NCBI GenBank assembly: GCA_958438515.1
Contig: CAUBRZ010000007.1
Span: forward strand, 1-57,233
DNA from: an uncultured Clostridium sp.
GTDB lineage: Bacteria > Bacillota > Clostridia > TANB77 > CAG-508
Direction of reading: 5' to 3'
DNA length: 57,233 nt
Below, piece by piece: positions 28,539-39,762 of the stretch (positions within the stretch are counted from its first letter, which is position 1; the number at the start of each line of letters is the position of its first letter). The notes below the pieces were generated by a model. That model saw only the letters and a program-made list of their open reading frames with translations. It made no database searches and had not been told where the DNA came from. The translations under genes and the position numbers were made by a program.

Positions 28539-28566
28539 TTGCAAAACCAAAAAAAAGTGATATAAT
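28539..28566 (+). promoter_or_regulatory. Promoter of the ileS T-box transcript
   Basis: TTGCAA (28539-28544), a 16-bp spacer and TATAAT (28561-28566), about 35 bp before the T-box stem I. Confidence 0.75.
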
Positions 28567-28600
28567 AATAACAATATGAAAATAACTAAAACAAGGACAC

Positions 28601-28850
28601 GACAAATAATAAATTAGCTAAAAAGAGAGCCAAGGTAGGTGAGAATTGGCAAGTGAAAATTATTTGTTATCACCTTAGTTTGTTGCTAAACTGAAAAGAG
28701 ATAAAAAGTAAGTTAGCCGTAAAACCTGCGTTAAAGGAAAAAAGAGAGTGGATTGTATAAAATATAGATTTACTAACTTAGGTGGTACCGCGGAAAGCTA
28801 AAGATCTTTTCGTCCTAATATTAAATTAGGGCGAAGAGATTTTTTATTTT
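28601..28850 (+). promoter_or_regulatory. ileS: T-box leader controlling ileS
   Basis: This leader fills most of the 397-bp gap before ileS. It contains the T-box sequence AGGTGGTACCGCG near 28780, which pairs with the uncharged tRNA acceptor end. It ends in a terminator stem (GATCTTTTCGTCCTAA with TTAGGGCGAAGAGATT and a T run, about 28803-28850). An ATC triplet near 28673 in stem I is a candidate isoleucine specifier; I did not fold the structure. Uncharged tRNA-Ile should let transcription continue. Confidence 0.9.
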
Positions 28851-28887
28851 TAAATATCCATTACTAAAAATAAAAGGAGGAATTTTT

Positions 28888-31800
28888 ATGTACAAAAAAG
28901 TAGAATTAAAAGAAGGCTTTGTGGGAATGGAACGTGAAGTTGCAAAAAGATGGGAAAAGAAAAATATTATAAAAAAGAATTTTGCTATGAATGATGGAAA
29001 ACGATATTTTACGTTTTATGATGGACCTCCAACAGCTAATGGAAAACCACATATTGGACATGTGGAAACAAGGGTTATGAAAGATATAATACCAAGATAC
29101 AAAGTTATGAAAGGTTACCATGTTGATAGAAAAGCTGGATGGGATACTCAAGGACTTCCAGTAGAACTTGAAATTGAAAAGAAACTTGGTATTTCAGGAA
29201 AAGAACAAATTGAGGATTATGGTGTAGAAAAATTTGTTAAACAATGTAAAGATAGTGTATTTGGATATGTAGACATGTGGAAAGAAATGACAAATAAGGT
29301 AGGATATTGGGTTGATATGGAAAATCCATATGTGACATATCATAATAACTATATTGAATCAATATGGTGGGGAATTTCACAAATGTGGAAAAAAGGACTT
29401 TTATATGAAGGATATAAAGTAATGCCATATTGCCCAAGATGTGGAACAGCTTTATCTTCACATGAAGTTGCACAAGGATATAAAGATGTAAAAGATTTGA
29501 CATGTATTGCTAAATTTAAAGTTAAACCAGGACAAAAAATATTAGATGAAAACATAGAAGAAAATACTTATATTTTAGCATGGACAACAACACCGTGGAC
29601 GTTACCATCAAACCTAGCACTTTGTGTAAATAAATCTTATGAATATGCTATGATAAAAGCAAATATTGGAACAGAAGAAGAACCAGTTTATGAAAAATAT
29701 GTATTAGCAAAAGATTTAGTTGAAACAGTATTAGGTAAAACACCATATGAAATTATAAAAATATTTGAAGGTGCAGATTTATTAGGAATAAAATATGAAA
29801 GGTTAATGCCATTTGGAGAAGTTGAACGGAAAAGCATTTGAAGTGATACATGGTGATTATGTAACACTTACAGATGGTACAGGAATAGTTCATATTGCAC
29901 CAGCATATGGTGAAGATGATAGCCTAGTTGCAAAGCAAAATGGTATTACATTTATAAACTTAGTAGATAAATCAGGAAAATTTGTAGAAGAAGTAAAACC
30001 TTGGGCAGGAAAATTCGTTAGAGATTGCAATGAAGAAATCTGTAAATGGTTAGCTCAAGGAAATAAGCTATTTAGTAAAGAAAAACATTTACATTCATAT
30101 CCACATTGTTGGAGATGTGATACACCACTTCTATATTATCCAAAAGATAGCTGGTTTGTTGCAATGACAAAATTAAGAGATAATTTAGTTGCAAACAATG
30201 ATAAAATAAATTGGTATCCAGAAACGATAAAAACAGGAAGATTTGGAAAATTTCTAGAAAATGTAATAGATTGGGGGATTTCAAGAGATAGATATTGGGG
30301 AACTCCATTACCAGTATGGGAATGTGAATGTGGACATCAAGAATGTATAGGAAGTATAGCAGAGCTAAAAGAAAAATCGATAGATTGTCCAGAAAATATT
30401 GAATTACATAAACCATATATAGATAATGTACATTTGAAATGTCCACAATGTGGAAAACAAATGACAAGATTTAAAGAAGTAATAGATGTTTGGTTTGATT
30501 CAGGCTCAATGCCTTTTGCACAATGGCATTATCCATTTGAAAATAAAGAAGAATTTGAAAAACATTTTCCAGCACAATTTATTTCAGAAGCAATTGATCA
30601 AACAAGAGGATGGTTTTATACATTACTTGCAATATCAACATGTATATTTGACAAGACACCATTTGAAAATTGTATAGTGTTAGGGCATGTATTAGATGAA
30701 AAAGGACAGAAAATGTCTAAATCAAAAGGAAATGGTGTAGATCCAATGCTTTTATTAGACCAAGTTGGAGCAGATGCTACACGTTGGCATTTTTATACAG
30801 TATCAGCACCTTGGCTTCCAACTAGACTTGGATTAAATAATGTGCAAGAAACACAAAGAGGATTTTTAAGTACTTTATGGAATGTATATTCATTTTATGT
30901 ATTATATGCACAAATAGATAAATTCAATCCATTGGAATATAAAGATTTTAAAATTACTAATATAATGGATAAATGGATTATTTCAAAATTAAATACACTG
31001 ATAAAAGAAGTAGATGAAAAATTAGAAAATTATGACATAACAAGTGCAGCTCTTCAAATAGAAGCATTTACAGATGAATTATCAAATTGGTATGTACGTA
31101 GAAATAGAGAAAGATTTTGGCTAACAGAGCTAAATGATGAAAAAATAGGAGCATATTGCACATTATATAAAGTATTAACAACTTTAATAAAAATTGCAGC
31201 ACCATTTGTGCCATTTATAACAGATGAAATATATGAAAATTTAGTAGTAAATCTAGATAGTACTGCTAAAGAAAGTGTACATCTATGTTTATGGCCAGAA
31301 GTAGAAAAAGAAGCAATAAATAAAGAATTAGAGCAAGAAATGGATTTAGCATATAAAATTGTAAAATTAGGCAGAAGTGCTAGAAACTCTGCTAATATTA
31401 AAAATAGACAGCCACTTTCTAAAATGCTTATATCAATAGATACTTTACCAAAATACTATGAAGATATAGTAAAAGAAGAATTAAATGTTAAAGAAATAGA
31501 ATTAGGTAGTGAAATGTCAGAATATGTAAACTTTGAAATAAAGCCAAATTTACCTGTGCTTGGAAAACAATATGGAAAATTAATTCCAAGAATTAAAGAA
31601 GAAATTGCTAAGAAAAACCAAATAGATTTAGCAAATAAAATAAAAACAGGTGGAATAGAATATATTCAAATAGATGACACTAAAATAGCATTAAATTCAG
31701 AGAATTTACTAATTACAATGCAGGGAAAAGAAGATTTTAGCTTTAGTGGAGAAGGTGAAATAGGTGTTGTATTAGATACACATATAACTCCAGAATTAAA

Positions 31801-32056
31801 GAAAGAAGGATATGTAAGAGAAATTTTATCTAAAGTTCAAAATATGAGAAAAGACAGAGGGTTTGAAGTTCTAGATAGAATAAACTTATATGTATCAGGT
31901 AATGAAATTTTAGAAAAAGTTATAAAAGAAAATTCAGAATTAATAAAACATGATACTTTGGCAATAGAAATTATTTATAATGAAAACAGGAAAGATTATA
32001 TTGAAACTAATATAAATGGTGAAGTACTAAATATTGATGTAGAAATTGCAAAATAA
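28888..32056 (+). CDS. ileS: Isoleucyl-tRNA synthetase (type 2-like), one +1 CGG frameshift
   Basis: 1055 residues with one skip. The class I motifs HIGH (55-58) and KMSKS (608-612) are present, with the editing domain between them (TTPWTLPSNLALCV). Length, the YCPRCGTALSSHEVAQGY zinc-like motif and the DUF5915-like C-terminus point to the larger type 2 IleRS. The extra C (29827) falls between Glu313 and Gly (FGEVE^GKAFEVIHGDYV), inside the editing domain. Without the shift translation ends at 29841 and the catalytic KMSKS half is lost. Expression is under T-box control. Confidence 0.94.
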
Positions 32057-32163
32057 AATAAAAAATAATAATAGAAGAGCATATTTTTGGTATGTTCTTC
32101 TATTATTTATATAAAAATATCAGAATTAGATATATATTAAAAATTAATAAAGATAAGATAACC

Positions 32164-33108
32164 TTATTTAATTTTTGCTATAAAATTATTTAATGTATCA
32201 TCTTTTGAAATACGAACTCGTGGAAGCGCAAATTTATCACTTTTTACCTTTACTTTACCAGCATTTGTTGTAAAAGCTACTTTAAAATTAGAATCTTTTA
32301 ATACTTTTTTTGATAAATTATTATAATGCCCAAAAGGATAACAAAATGCATCATGTGAATTTAAAAATTTTATTGAATTTTGAATATCTTTATAAGCATT
32401 ATTATAATCTAAATTTACAAAAAGCCCTTTACCATTTTTACCAGCTCTATGCATATTATCTGAGTGAGATTCAAAATGTACAAATTCAGATTTATAATCA
32501 TCTATATTATAATTGCATGCACTTGTAATTATAAAAGAAGTAATAGGCACTTTATATTTTTCTACAACAGGGATTGCCAACCTAAAGAAACTTTCGCTAC
32601 CATCATCAATAGTTAAAATTATACTTTTTGCAGGTAATTCTAGTTTTCCATCAATATAGAGTTCTAGTTCTTCAAAAGTGGGAAAGAAATAATCATTTTC
32701 TTTTAAATATTTTAAATGCTGTTCAAATTTTGATATTTCTAAATAATTATTATCAATACCTTTTTCTTTTAATGAAGAATCATAAAAAAAGTGATACATT
32801 AAAACTGGAACACCACTAGTATTTTTTCCATATAGATTTATTTTTTTATTAATTTCTTCTTTTCTGTCATCAACTTTTTTATTGTTATCATTTTTTTGTA
32901 CAGAAATTTCTTTGGCAATATTGTTATTATTATCATTATTATTTGAAGTTTCTGCAGAAGTTAATTTTGCATTTATTGATTCAATATAAGTTTTTTGCTG
33001 TTTTATTTTTATAGAATTGTTGTAAATTCTATTTACTATTATCCCAATTAAAATAGTCAATAAAGTAATTGTAGATGTTAAAACAACTATAAACATATTT
33101 CTTTTCAT
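32164..33108 (-). CDS. Membrane-anchored polysaccharide deacetylase
   Basis: 314 residues from the ATG at 33108 (AAGGGTG site). A single N-terminal membrane helix is followed by an Asn/Lys-rich linker and a NodB domain. The NodB metal motif appears as ILTIDDGSES and HSDNMH, with the first aspartate pair intact. It probably removes acetyl groups from a cell-surface glycan; the substrate is unknown. It is divergent from rny. Confidence 0.85.
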   Translation of the reverse strand: MKRNMFIVVLTSTITLLTILIGIIVNRIYNNSIKIKQQKTYIESINAKLTSAETSNNNDNNNNIAKEISVQKNDNNKKVDDRKEEINKKINLYGKNTSGVPVLMYHFFYDSSLKEKGIDNNYLEISKFEQHLKYLKENDYFFPTFEELELYIDGKLELPAKSIILTIDDGSESFFRLAIPVVEKYKVPITSFIITSACNYNIDDYKSEFVHFESHSDNMHRAGKNGKGLFVNLDYNNAYKDIQNSIKFLNSHDAFCYPFGHYNNLSKKVLKDSNFKVAFTTNAGKVKVKSDKFALPRVRISKDDTLNNFIAKIK

Positions 33109-33238
33109 AATAAACACCCTTTAAAAATATTATATACAACAAAAATAAAATAATTCGTTATTACTTTTTTATATCTAATATAATTCATGATTTTGATTAT
33201 AAACTTTGAAAACAGTTAGCTTCAAAATAAAAAAACAC

Positions 33239-33267
33239 TTGACAGTTTACAATAATAAAGTTAAAAT
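33239..33267 (+). promoter_or_regulatory. Promoter of the rny operon
   Basis: TTGACA (33239-33244), a 17-bp spacer and TAAAAT (33262-33267), about 85 bp before the rny start. Confidence 0.65.
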
Positions 33268-33352
33268 ATAATAGTAGGAAAAAATATATTTTAAACAAAA
33301 ATACGATTATATATTTTATTCGAACATTGAAAATTTAATAAGAAAGAGGTGT

Positions 33353-34900
33353 ATGATTATGAACATATTAATCATTATCGCCGCTGTATTAATCTCATTT
33401 GCAATTGGTGTGCCAGTAGGAATGGCATATAGAAAAAAAGTTGCAGAATCTAAAATTCAAGGTGCAGAAAATGAAGCTAAAAGAGTACTAGATTTAGCTA
33501 GAATAGAGGCTGAAAATTTAAAAAAAGAAGAAATCTTTAAAGCCAAAGAAGAAATCATGGCAAGTCGTAAAGAATTAGATCAAGAGATTAAAGAAAGAAG
33601 AGGCGAAGTACAAAAACAAGAGTCAAGATTAATCCAAAAAGAAGAAAATCTAGAAAAACGTTCTGATAATTTTGAAAAAAGAGAAAGAGAACTAGACAAA
33701 GAATTACAAAATATAGAAGAACAAAAACAAGAATTAGAAAAGTTACATGAGCAAGAAATGAATGAACTTCAAAAAGTTGCTTCATTAACTAAAGAACAAG
33801 CAAAGCAACAATTATTATCTGAAATGGATAAAGAAATAACAGCAGAAAAAGCAGCATTAATAAGAGAACAAGAACAAAGAGCAAAAGAAACAGCTACAAA
33901 AAATGCAAAAGAAATTTTATGTTATGCAGTACAAAAATGTGCAGCAGATCATTCACAAGAAACAACTGTATCTATTGTAGCACTTCCAAATGACGAAATG
34001 AAAGGAAGAATAATAGGAAGAGAAGGTAGAAACATAAAGGCTTTAGAAACTTTAACAGGAATTGACCTAATTATTGATGATACACCAGAAGCAGTCGTAT
34101 TATCAGGTTTTGATCCATTAAGAAGAGAAGTAGCGAAAATAGCATTAGAAAAACTAATTAATGATGGAAGAATTCATCCTGCTAAAATCGAAGAAATGGT
34201 CGAAAAAGCTAAAGAAGAAGTAGATAATACCATAAAAGAAGAAGGAGAAAGAGCAGTATTAGAAACAGGTGTTATAGGACTTCATCCAGATATTGTAAAA
34301 TTAATTGGAAAATTAAAATATAGGACAAGTTACGGACAAAATGTATTAAACCATTCTATTGAGGTTTCAAACCTTGCAAGGATTATGGCAGAAGAACTAG
34401 GACTTGATCCAAAATTAGCAAGAAGAGCAGGTCTTTTACATGACATAGGAAAAGCATTAGATCATGATATGGAAGGAACACATGTCGAAATTGGTGTGGA
34501 AGTACTAAAAAAATATAAAGAAAACCCATTAGTAATAAATGCAGTAGAAGCTCATCATGGAGATGTTGAACCTCAAACATTAGAAGCAGTATTAATTCAG
34601 GCAGCAGATGCTATTTCAGCATCAAGACCAGGAGCAAGAAGAGAAACATTAGAGGCATATATTAAGAGATTACAAAATCTTGAAGAAATAGCAGATTCTT
34701 TTGAAGGTGTTGAAAAATCATTTGCAATCCAAGCTGGTCGTGAAGTTAGAATTATTGTAAAACCAGAAAAAATAACAGATGACCAAATGACAATTTTAGC
34801 TAGAGATGTAGCTAAAAAAGTAGAAAATGAAATGGATTATCCAGGTCAAATTAAAGTAAACATTATAAGAGAAACAAGAGTTGTGGATTATGCAAAATAA
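33353..34900 (+). CDS. rny: Ribonuclease Y
   Basis: 515 residues. RNase Y is the membrane-bound endonuclease that starts mRNA decay in many Firmicutes. It has an N-terminal membrane helix, a long Glu/Lys coiled coil (to about residue 200), a KH domain (GRIIGREGRNIKALE) and an HD domain (LLHDIGKALDHD). Start may be 33353 or the ATG at 33359, both behind AGAGGTG. The rny-ymdB-spoVS order is as in Bacillus, but a terminator at 34903 separates rny here. An in-frame TAC GGA (SYGQN) is a normal codon pair, not a shift site. Confidence 0.95.
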   Translation: MIMNILIIIAAVLISFAIGVPVGMAYRKKVAESKIQGAENEAKRVLDLARIEAENLKKEEIFKAKEEIMASRKELDQEIKERRGEVQKQESRLIQKEENLEKRSDNFEKRERELDKELQNIEEQKQELEKLHEQEMNELQKVASLTKEQAKQQLLSEMDKEITAEKAALIREQEQRAKETATKNAKEILCYAVQKCAADHSQETTVSIVALPNDEMKGRIIGREGRNIKALETLTGIDLIIDDTPEAVVLSGFDPLRREVAKIALEKLINDGRIHPAKIEEMVEKAKEEVDNTIKEEGERAVLETGVIGLHPDIVKLIGKLKYRTSYGQNVLNHSIEVSNLARIMAEELGLDPKLARRAGLLHDIGKALDHDMEGTHVEIGVEVLKKYKENPLVINAVEAHHGDVEPQTLEAVLIQAADAISASRPGARRETLEAYIKRLQNLEEIADSFEGVEKSFAIQAGREVRIIVKPEKITDDQMTILARDVAKKVENEMDYPGQIKVNIIRETRVVDYAK

Positions 34901-34902
34901 TA

Positions 34903-34931
34903 AAAAAGTTGTGAGAAATCACAACTTTTTT
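34903..34931 (+). terminator. Terminator of rny
   Basis: AAAAAGTTGTGA and TCACAACTTTTT arms around GAAA, with a T tail. Confidence 0.85.
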
Positions 34932-35095
34932 ATTATGTATAAATATTTTGACATTTTTTCTATGAATATTTATAATATAGTAAAGAAAGTATTTGAAAAA
35001 TAAAACAAATATAAATAAAAATGATCTGCGTTATTGATAATATAGAAAAATTATAGTATTATAATTATATATTTAAAGTGAAAAGAGGGATAAAA

Positions 35096-35869
35096 TTGAA
35101 GGTTTTAGCAATAGGAGACTTAATTGGTTCATCAGGAATTAAAAAACTAAAAAATGAATTACCAAAAATAATAGAAAATGAAAAAATAGACTTTGTAATT
35201 GTGAATGGAGAAAATTCAGCAGAAGGTATGGGAATAACAAAAAGAAACTTTGAAGATATATTAGAAGAAAAAGTAGATGCTATTACAATGGGAAATCATA
35301 CCTGGGGCAAAAAAGATATTTTCCAATTTATAGATCATCCAAAACTATTAAGACCAGCTAATTATCCAAAAGGAGTTGTTGGAAAAGGGTATAATATTTA
35401 TTCTTGTAAAAATAAAAAAATAGCTGTGATTAATTTAATAGGAAGAGTAGATATTAATGTGCTTTCAGAAAATCCATTTATTATAGCAAAAGAAATAATT
35501 AATAAAATAAAAAATCAAGTTGATATGATTTTTGTTGATTTTCATGCAGAAGCAACAGCAGAAAAAATAGCAATGGGTAATTTCTTAGATGGTAATGTAA
35601 CAGCTGTTTATGGTACACATACACATGTTCAGACAGCAGATGAAAAAATATTACCAAAAGGAACAGCATATATTACAGATATTGGCATGACAGGACCAAA
35701 AAATTCAGTAATAGGCATGGATATACAAGCATCTATAAAAAGATTTGAAACAACATTACCAGAAAGATATAAAATTGCAACAGGAGAATGCTTTTTAAAT
35801 GGTATAATATTTGAAATTGATGATAATACAAATAAAGTAAATAAAATAAAAAGGATTAATGTAGAATAA
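35096..35869 (+). CDS. ymdB: YmdB-family metallophosphoesterase
   Basis: 257 residues from a TTG at 35096, chosen because AAAGAGGG sits 8 bp upstream and the protein then begins LKVLAIGDLIGSSG as in the family. Metal-ligand motifs GDLIG, VNGENSAEG, GNHTW, DFHAEAT and YGTHTHVQTAD are present. YmdB hydrolyses cyclic AMP or related nucleotides and influences RNase Y and biofilm decisions in Bacillus. It lies between rny and spoVS. Confidence 0.92.
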   Translation: MKVLAIGDLIGSSGIKKLKNELPKIIENEKIDFVIVNGENSAEGMGITKRNFEDILEEKVDAITMGNHTWGKKDIFQFIDHPKLLRPANYPKGVVGKGYNIYSCKNKKIAVINLIGRVDINVLSENPFIIAKEIINKIKNQVDMIFVDFHAEATAEKIAMGNFLDGNVTAVYGTHTHVQTADEKILPKGTAYITDIGMTGPKNSVIGMDIQASIKRFETTLPERYKIATGECFLNGIIFEIDDNTNKVNKIKRINVE

Positions 35870-36037
35870 TAAAAAACTTAAAAATAAACAATATTTCTTT
35901 GTCGAAAATATAATTTTATTGCGATGAAATTTCCTAAAAATTACCAAAAAACACTTTACAACTTTTTCCAAATAATGTAAAATAAAAATCGTAAAAGTTG
36001 CAACAGCAAAAATAAAAATTATAGGAGGCAAAAGAAA

Positions 36038-36301
36038 ATGGAAGTTTTAAAAATTTCATCAAAATCAAATCCAAATTCAGTAGCAGGAGCAATAGCTGGA
36101 TTGGTGAAAGAATCAAACAAAGCAGAAATGCAAGCAATTGGAGCAGGAGCATTAAATCAGGCAGTAAAAGCTGTAGCGATAGCAAGAGGATTTGTGGCAC
36201 CAGCAGGAGTGGATTTAGTTTGTATACCAGCATTTGCTGAAGTTGAAGTAGAAGGAGAAGATAGAACTGGTATAAAATTAATAGTGGAATCAAGAGCATA
36301 A
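36038..36301 (+). CDS. spoVS: Stage V sporulation protein S
   Basis: 87 residues, almost identical in plan to SpoVS (EVLKISSKSNPNSVAGAIAG at the start, GIKLIVES at the end). It is an Alba-like small protein needed for normal spore coat and cortex development. It has an ATAGGAGG site. Confidence 0.96.
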   Translation: MEVLKISSKSNPNSVAGAIAGLVKESNKAEMQAIGAGALNQAVKAVAIARGFVAPAGVDLVCIPAFAEVEVEGEDRTGIKLIVESRA

Positions 36302-36315
36302 AAAAAGATAAAATT

Positions 36316-36346
36316 ACAGACTGTATAAATTAAATACAGTCTGTTT
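36316..36346 (+). terminator. Terminator of spoVS
   Basis: ACAGACTGTA and TACAGTCTGT arms followed by TTTTGTTGTT. Confidence 0.85.
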
Positions 36347-36445
36347 TGTTGTTATTACTAAATTATATTTGTTAAAAAAGTAATAATTATAACTTGAAAT
36401 TTTACCAAAGATAATGTATGATAGCAATATGTATAGAGGTGGAAT

Positions 36446-38032
36446 ATGAAATCAAATTGGTTTAAATATATTTTTATAATATTTATCATTATTATACTAA
36501 TTTTTGCAGTATATAAAATAAAAAAAGATGAAGAAGAACAAAAGCAAGAAGAATTATATATTGCGAGTAATCAAGAAGAAAAGGTAAAAGAAATAAAATT
36601 AGCAATAGCATCATTAGATACTATGAATCCAATACTTAGCAACAACAAGAATGTTCAAGATATTTCTAAATTGATTTATGAACCATTAGTAAATTTAACT
36701 AGTGATTATAAAGCTCAACCATGTTTAGCTAAAGAATGGGCAAAACAAAGTGATAACTCATATCTAATTAAATTAAGAGAAAATGTGAGATGGTCAGATG
36801 GACAAAGATTTACATCTGAGGATGTAAAATTTACACTAGATAGGTTAAAAGATACAAAAACGATATATTCTTCAAATGTGCAAAATGTAGTTGGAATAGA
36901 CATTATAGATGACTACACGGTTAAAATTAATTTAGATAAAGAAGTACCTTTTTTTGAATATTATTTAACATTTCCAATTTTATCAAAAGATTACTATGAA
37001 GGTGAAGAATTTGTAAATAGCAGTAAAAATACATCACCAGTTGGAACAGGAAAATTTAAAATAACAGAAGTGCAACCATCTTATATTATTCTGGAAAAAA
37101 ACAATAGTTGGTGGAATAAAGAAAAAGAATTTACGTTAGAAAAAATAACAGTTAATTTGTATTCTTCAATTGGTGAATTATATAACAGTTTTAAAATAGG
37201 AAATCTTGATATGATTGCAACTTCAAATGAAAATTTACAAGAATATATTGGAACAATAGGATATAGTGCTAAAGAAATAAAAGGAAGAGAACATACATTT
37301 TTAGCACTTAATACAACGAATTACTTTTTATCAAAACAAGAAGTAAGAAAATCGATATCATTTTCAATAGATAAAGCAAATATAACATCAAGTATTTTTA
37401 ATAGTAAATATTATACAAGTAGTTTCCCATTAGATTATGGTAATTGGTTATATCAAGAACAAGATGCAAGTAGTGGATATAACCTAGAACAAGCAAAGCA
37501 AATATTAGTAGATAATGGTTGGAGTTATAAAAATGGAACTTGGCAAAAAACAGAAAATTATAAAACACAAAAGTTAATTTTAAATTTATTAGTAAAAACA
37601 AGTGATTCGTCAAAAGTATTAGTAGCACAAAACATAAAAGAACAATTGGAAAACCAAGGAATTAGAATTAATATTATTCAAGCAGCTGATGAACAATACA
37701 ATAATTTACTTGCTTCAAAAAATTATGATATTGCACTTTGCAGTATTACATTGTCACCAAGTCCAAGTTTAGAAACTTTTTTTGGAGATGGAAGTTTAGC
37801 AAATTATACAAATGATGAGGTAAATAATATTATAAATGAAGTAAAAAATACAACAGATGAAAATATTTTGAAAGAAAAATATAAAAGACTAACAGAAATT
37901 TATAAAACTGATGTACCTTATATAAGTTTATATAATAATAAATATACAGTAGCTTATAATTCTGCATTAGTCGGAGATATAACACCTAATTGGTTTTGTC
38001 AATTCTATGGAATAGAAAGTTGGTATAAATAA
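36446..38032 (+). CDS. Extracellular peptide/solute-binding protein (SBP family 5)
   Basis: 528 residues. The N-terminal hydrophobic segment lacks a lipobox cysteine, so it looks like a membrane-anchored rather than a lipoprotein form. The SBP-5 motifs are AKEWAKQSDNSYLIKLRENV followed by RWSDGQRFTSEDVKFTLDRL. It would bind peptides or similar ligands. No permease or ATPase genes are adjacent, so it is an orphan in this window. Confidence 0.88.
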   Translation: MKSNWFKYIFIIFIIIILIFAVYKIKKDEEEQKQEELYIASNQEEKVKEIKLAIASLDTMNPILSNNKNVQDISKLIYEPLVNLTSDYKAQPCLAKEWAKQSDNSYLIKLRENVRWSDGQRFTSEDVKFTLDRLKDTKTIYSSNVQNVVGIDIIDDYTVKINLDKEVPFFEYYLTFPILSKDYYEGEEFVNSSKNTSPVGTGKFKITEVQPSYIILEKNNSWWNKEKEFTLEKITVNLYSSIGELYNSFKIGNLDMIATSNENLQEYIGTIGYSAKEIKGREHTFLALNTTNYFLSKQEVRKSISFSIDKANITSSIFNSKYYTSSFPLDYGNWLYQEQDASSGYNLEQAKQILVDNGWSYKNGTWQKTENYKTQKLILNLLVKTSDSSKVLVAQNIKEQLENQGIRINIIQAADEQYNNLLASKNYDIALCSITLSPSPSLETFFGDGSLANYTNDEVNNIINEVKNTTDENILKEKYKRLTEIYKTDVPYISLYNNKYTVAYNSALVGDITPNWFCQFYGIESWYK

Positions 38033-38056
38033 AAAATAAAAAATAGACAAAAACTA

Positions 38057-38084
38057 TTGACAAAACAAATTTTTGATATATAAT
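38057..38084 (+). promoter_or_regulatory. Promoter of recA
   Basis: TTGACA (38057-38062), a 16-bp spacer and TATAAT (38079-38084), 41 bp before the recA ATG. I saw no clear LexA box. Confidence 0.7.
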
Positions 38085-38125
38085 AATCCTATCAAACAAA
38101 AGTTCAAAAATAAGGAGGAAAATTT

Positions 38126-39176
38126 ATGGAAGAAAATACAGAAAAAAAGAAAGCATTAGAAATGGCAATGAGTCAGATAGAAAAACAATTTGGAAAAGGA
38201 TCTGTTATGAAACTTCGGAGATTTTAAAGCAATGGAAGTAGAAGCAATACCAACAGGAGCTTTAAGTTTAGACATTGCATTAGGAATTGGTGGAGTTCCA
38301 AGAGGAAGAATTATAGAAATATATGGTCCAGAATCATCTGGAAAAACAACATTAGCATTACATGTAATAGCAGAAGCACAAAAAATGGGTGGAGAAGCAG
38401 CTTTTATAGATGCAGAACATGCTTTAGATCCAGTTTATGCTAAAAAATTAGGAGTAGATATAGATAATTTAATTGTATCTCAACCAGATACAGGAGAACA
38501 AGCTCTAGAAATCACAGAAAGTTTAGTAAGAAGTGGAGCTTTAGATGTTATTGTTGTAGATTCAGTAGCAGCATTAGTGCCAAAAGCAGAAATTGATGGA
38601 GACATGGGTGATTCACATATGGGACTTCAAGCAAGATTAATGTCTCAAGCTTTAAGAAAATTAGCTGGAGCATTAAACAAAACAAAAACAGTCTTAATAT
38701 TTATAAATCAATTAAGAGAAAAAATAGGAATTATGTTTGGAAATCCTGAAACAACTACTGGAGGTAGAGCATTAAAGTTTTATGCTTCTGTTAGAATGGA
38801 TATAAGAAAAATAGAAAACATAAAACAAGATGGAGAAGTAAAAGGAAACAGAGTACGTGTGAAGGTAATAAAAAATAAAGTAGCACCACCATTTAGAGAA
38901 GCAGAATTTGACATTGTATATGGACAAGGTATTTCAAAAGAAGGAAATATTTTAGATATGGCTGTTAACTTAGATATTATAGAAAAAGCAGGATCTTGGT
39001 TTAGCTACAATGGAGAAAGAATTGGACAAGGTAGGGAAAATGTTAAAAAATATTTAAAAGAAAATCCAGAGATTTTAGAAGAAGTAGAAGAGAAAGTAAG
39101 AGCAGATTTTGCAAAAGCATTTGAACAAAGTTTAGGAGAAGATATTCCTAGCAAAGAAGATAACGATGAAGAATAA
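38126..39176 (+). CDS. recA: Recombinase RecA, one +1 CGG frameshift
   Basis: 349 residues with one skip. RecA forms filaments on single-stranded DNA for recombination and SOS induction. The ATG at 38126 has TAAGGAGG. The first 30 residues end KQFGKGSVMKL; an extra C (38216) then precedes GGA, giving MKL^GDFKAMEVEAIPTGAL. Walker A (GPESSGKTT) and the rest lie after the shift. Without it the ribosome stops after 32 codons. An alternative start at the internal ATG 38232 would lose the oligomerisation helix, so shifting is the better reading. Confidence 0.95.
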
Positions 39177-39196
39177 GAAATAAAATTATAAAGGGG

Positions 39197-39238
39197 CTAT
39201 CTAGGTAAATATATTATCATTTATCTAGATAGTCTTTT
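39197..39238 (+). terminator. Terminator of recA
   Basis: CTATCTAGGTAAAT and ATTTATCTAGATAG arms followed by TCTTTTT. Confidence 0.8.
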
Positions 39239-39315
39239 TAAATAAAAATGGTTTTATAATACTTGATATTTATAAAAAAGTATAGTAAAATTAGAAAAAT
39301 AAAAGAGAGGTAATA

Positions 39316-39759
39316 ATGTATACTATAGAAGAATTTGATAAAGAAAAAACAAAGGTACTAAAATATATATTATATAAAAAAAGAACTGAACAAGAAGTAA
39401 GAAACAAATTTGAAAAAAGTATAGAACAAAATTTGTTAGAAGATATTATAGAGTATTTAAAAGAGACAAATTATATTAATGATAAAGAATATATTGAAAA
39501 AACTATAAATAATTTTATAGCGTTAAAGAACTTGTCTATTAAAGAAATAAAATATAAACTAATTACAAAAGGAATAAAAAAAGAAGATATAGAAGATTAT
39601 ATATATGAAAATAATGAAGAATTAGAAAACTATGAAATAAAATCAGCAGAAAATATTATATATAAGAAGCAATCACTAATGGAAATAGAGGAAATAAAAC
39701 AATTTTTATTGAAAAAAGGATATAAATTAGAAAATATAAATAAAGCAATAAAGGAGTAA
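39316..39759 (+). CDS. recX: RecA regulator RecX
   Basis: 147 residues of the short helical-repeat type (LKYILYKKRTEQEVRNKF, LIEYL-like repeats with INDKEYIEKTINNF). RecX binds RecA filaments and modulates them. It follows recA with its own AGAGAGG site and lies 3 bp before scpA. Confidence 0.85.
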   Translation: MYTIEEFDKEKTKVLKYILYKKRTEQEVRNKFEKSIEQNLLEDIIEYLKETNYINDKEYIEKTINNFIALKNLSIKEIKYKLITKGIKKEDIEDYIYENNEELENYEIKSAENIIYKKQSLMEIEEIKQFLLKKGYKLENINKAIKE

Positions 39760-39762
39760 GAA

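Noticed and set aside
28601..28850. tRNA gene before ileS
   Set aside because: The conserved sequence is a T-box leader; there is no cloverleaf.
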